Assembly: GCA_000708835.1 (NCBI GenBank)
Contig: DF236951.1
Coordinates: 2,388-66,387 of the forward strand
Length of the DNA: 64,000 nucleotides
Origin: Klebsormidium nitens
Taxonomy: Eukaryota; Streptophyta; Klebsormidiophyceae; Klebsormidiales; Klebsormidiaceae
Direction: 5' to 3'
Of this stretch, positions 63,407 to 64,000 are shown in pieces. The notes under the pieces are model-generated. The model did not search any database. It was not told where the DNA came from and saw only the letters and a program-made list of their open reading frames with translations. The stretch's first letter is position 1, and each line of letters begins with the position of its first letter. Position numbers and translations under genes: made by a program.

Positions 63407-63840
63407 TCTGAGAAGGAACCAGCTTATGTATCCCCTAGGTGCAAGAAGCTGAACCTGTACTCCGAGGGTGCAACGACGCTCAAAAAGGTGAATCAGATGT
63501 GCTAAGCTTGCACCACCCTGTAATCAACTAGAAAGTGTTGCAGCATTGTCTTTGAGTGTGCAATTGATCATGAGATCCTCAGTTCGTATGTCTGGTAAGG
63601 TCAGTCATGTGCTTGAACTTCATCTGGTTTCACACACAAACGCCTCTCAATTCATCGCTGCATCTGGGCTTCTTACCGAAAAGCTTCAAGTAAAAAGTAT
63701 GCAAAAAGATCGTCATTGCAGCAACACTGCCCCTCCCAGTCGATATTCGCTTCTGCTATTGAATCCTACAGCTGTCCACACTCTTGTTCTTTCACAGCTG
63801 CACTCTGGTGTCACGTTGACTTTGAGGACACGGGCAAGCG

Positions 63841-64000
63841 ATGGTGGAAGCAGCCCCGGGCTTAAGCCTGCACGAGGTGCAGTGCTTGGAGGGGCACAGC
63901 GACCGGGTATGGAGCGCGGCATGGGCACCTTCGGGGGATGCCCTGGCCTCCTGCAGCGGAGACAAGACCGTGAGAGTGTGGGCCAGAGAAGCAGGGCCAG
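63841..64000 (+). CDS. CIA1: Cytosolic Fe-S assembly protein CIA1 (CIAO1), WD40; 5' part only
   Basis: CIA1 is the WD40 adaptor of the targeting complex that hands Fe-S clusters to cytosolic and nuclear proteins. The 53 codons seen start [19 protein letters not shown] and continue through [20 protein letters not shown] and [20 protein letters not shown] and [11 protein letters not shown] are strong signatures of this family's first blade. The frame is still open at the window edge, so the gene continues beyond it. The ATG at 63841 is in register with the family start. Confidence 0.85.
   Translation, partial: MVEAAPGLSLHEVQCLEGHSDRVWSAAWAPSGDALASCSGDKTVRVWAREAGP

Larger units (their letters stand above)
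62973..63840. promoter_or_regulatory. Divergent 5' region between TOM20 (-) and CIA1 (+)
   Basis: 868 bp between outward-facing starts, expected to hold both promoters. It also contains a 117-codon minus-strand frame, listed separately, and TACGGTACTTG at about 63384. Confidence 0.4.

Noticed and set aside
1-64000. tRNA, rRNA, CRISPR arrays, bacterial operons or viral insertions
   Set aside because: No cloverleaf, rRNA signature, regular spacer array or viral protein was seen. All named genes are spliced nuclear genes.

Overview
This window is nuclear DNA from a flagellate-bearing green plant, most likely a streptophyte (charophyte-grade) alga; a Klebsormidium-like genome would fit. The genes are spliced, with GT-AG introns and GC-rich exons set in AT-richer intergenic DNA. 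The case for a streptophyte is a SPIRAL1-type microtubule protein, a plant CW-MBD protein, plant-type COP1, plant-type TOM20, plastid APS reductase and thylakoid TatA, all next to a complete axonemal dynein heavy chain. The dynein rules out flowering plants. The species call is inference.

Layout: 1-2301 has no gene I can name. 2302-4713 (-) is a Golgi/TGN syntaxin (SYP4/Tlg2/syntaxin-16). 5196-8973 (+) is plastid APS reductase with a C-terminal thioredoxin-like domain. 9917-10897 (-) is a SPIRAL1-like protein. 11501-14573 (+) is a homolog of the SREBP-regulating protein SPRING (C12orf49) with an added cysteine-rich C-terminal domain. 14574-16964 is intergenic with a decayed coding remnant. 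16965-19390 (-) is mitochondrial malate dehydrogenase. 19391-20688 holds a second copy of that remnant. 20689-25213 (-) is COP1. 25214-28040 is intergenic with a foldback element and a LINE tail. 28041-29634 (-) is a CW-MBD protein. 30123-31749 (+) is TatA/Tha4. 33194-59165 (-) is a 41-exon axonemal dynein heavy chain of the DNAH10 / I1 (f) 1-beta class. 61008-62972 (-) is plant-type TOM20. The start of the Fe-S assembly WD40 protein CIA1 (+) runs off the end at 63841-64000.

I rebuilt eleven gene models by hand from splice sites, and reading phase is kept at every junction. The dynein gives 4632 residues, COP1 659, APR 519, MDH 342, SYP4 310, MBD 256, TOM20 213, TatA 158, SPIRAL1 132 and SPRING 338. 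One SPRING junction is uncertain.

The genes are unrelated housekeeping, organelle-import, light-signalling and motility genes, not one pathway. Four pairs are head-to-head with short shared 5' regions: SYP4/APR, SPIRAL1/SPRING, MBD/TatA and TOM20/CIA1. GGTACC/TACGGTA-type words recur in several 5' regions. I see no tRNA, rRNA, CRISPR or intact transposon. Small foldback elements lie in introns and intergenic DNA.
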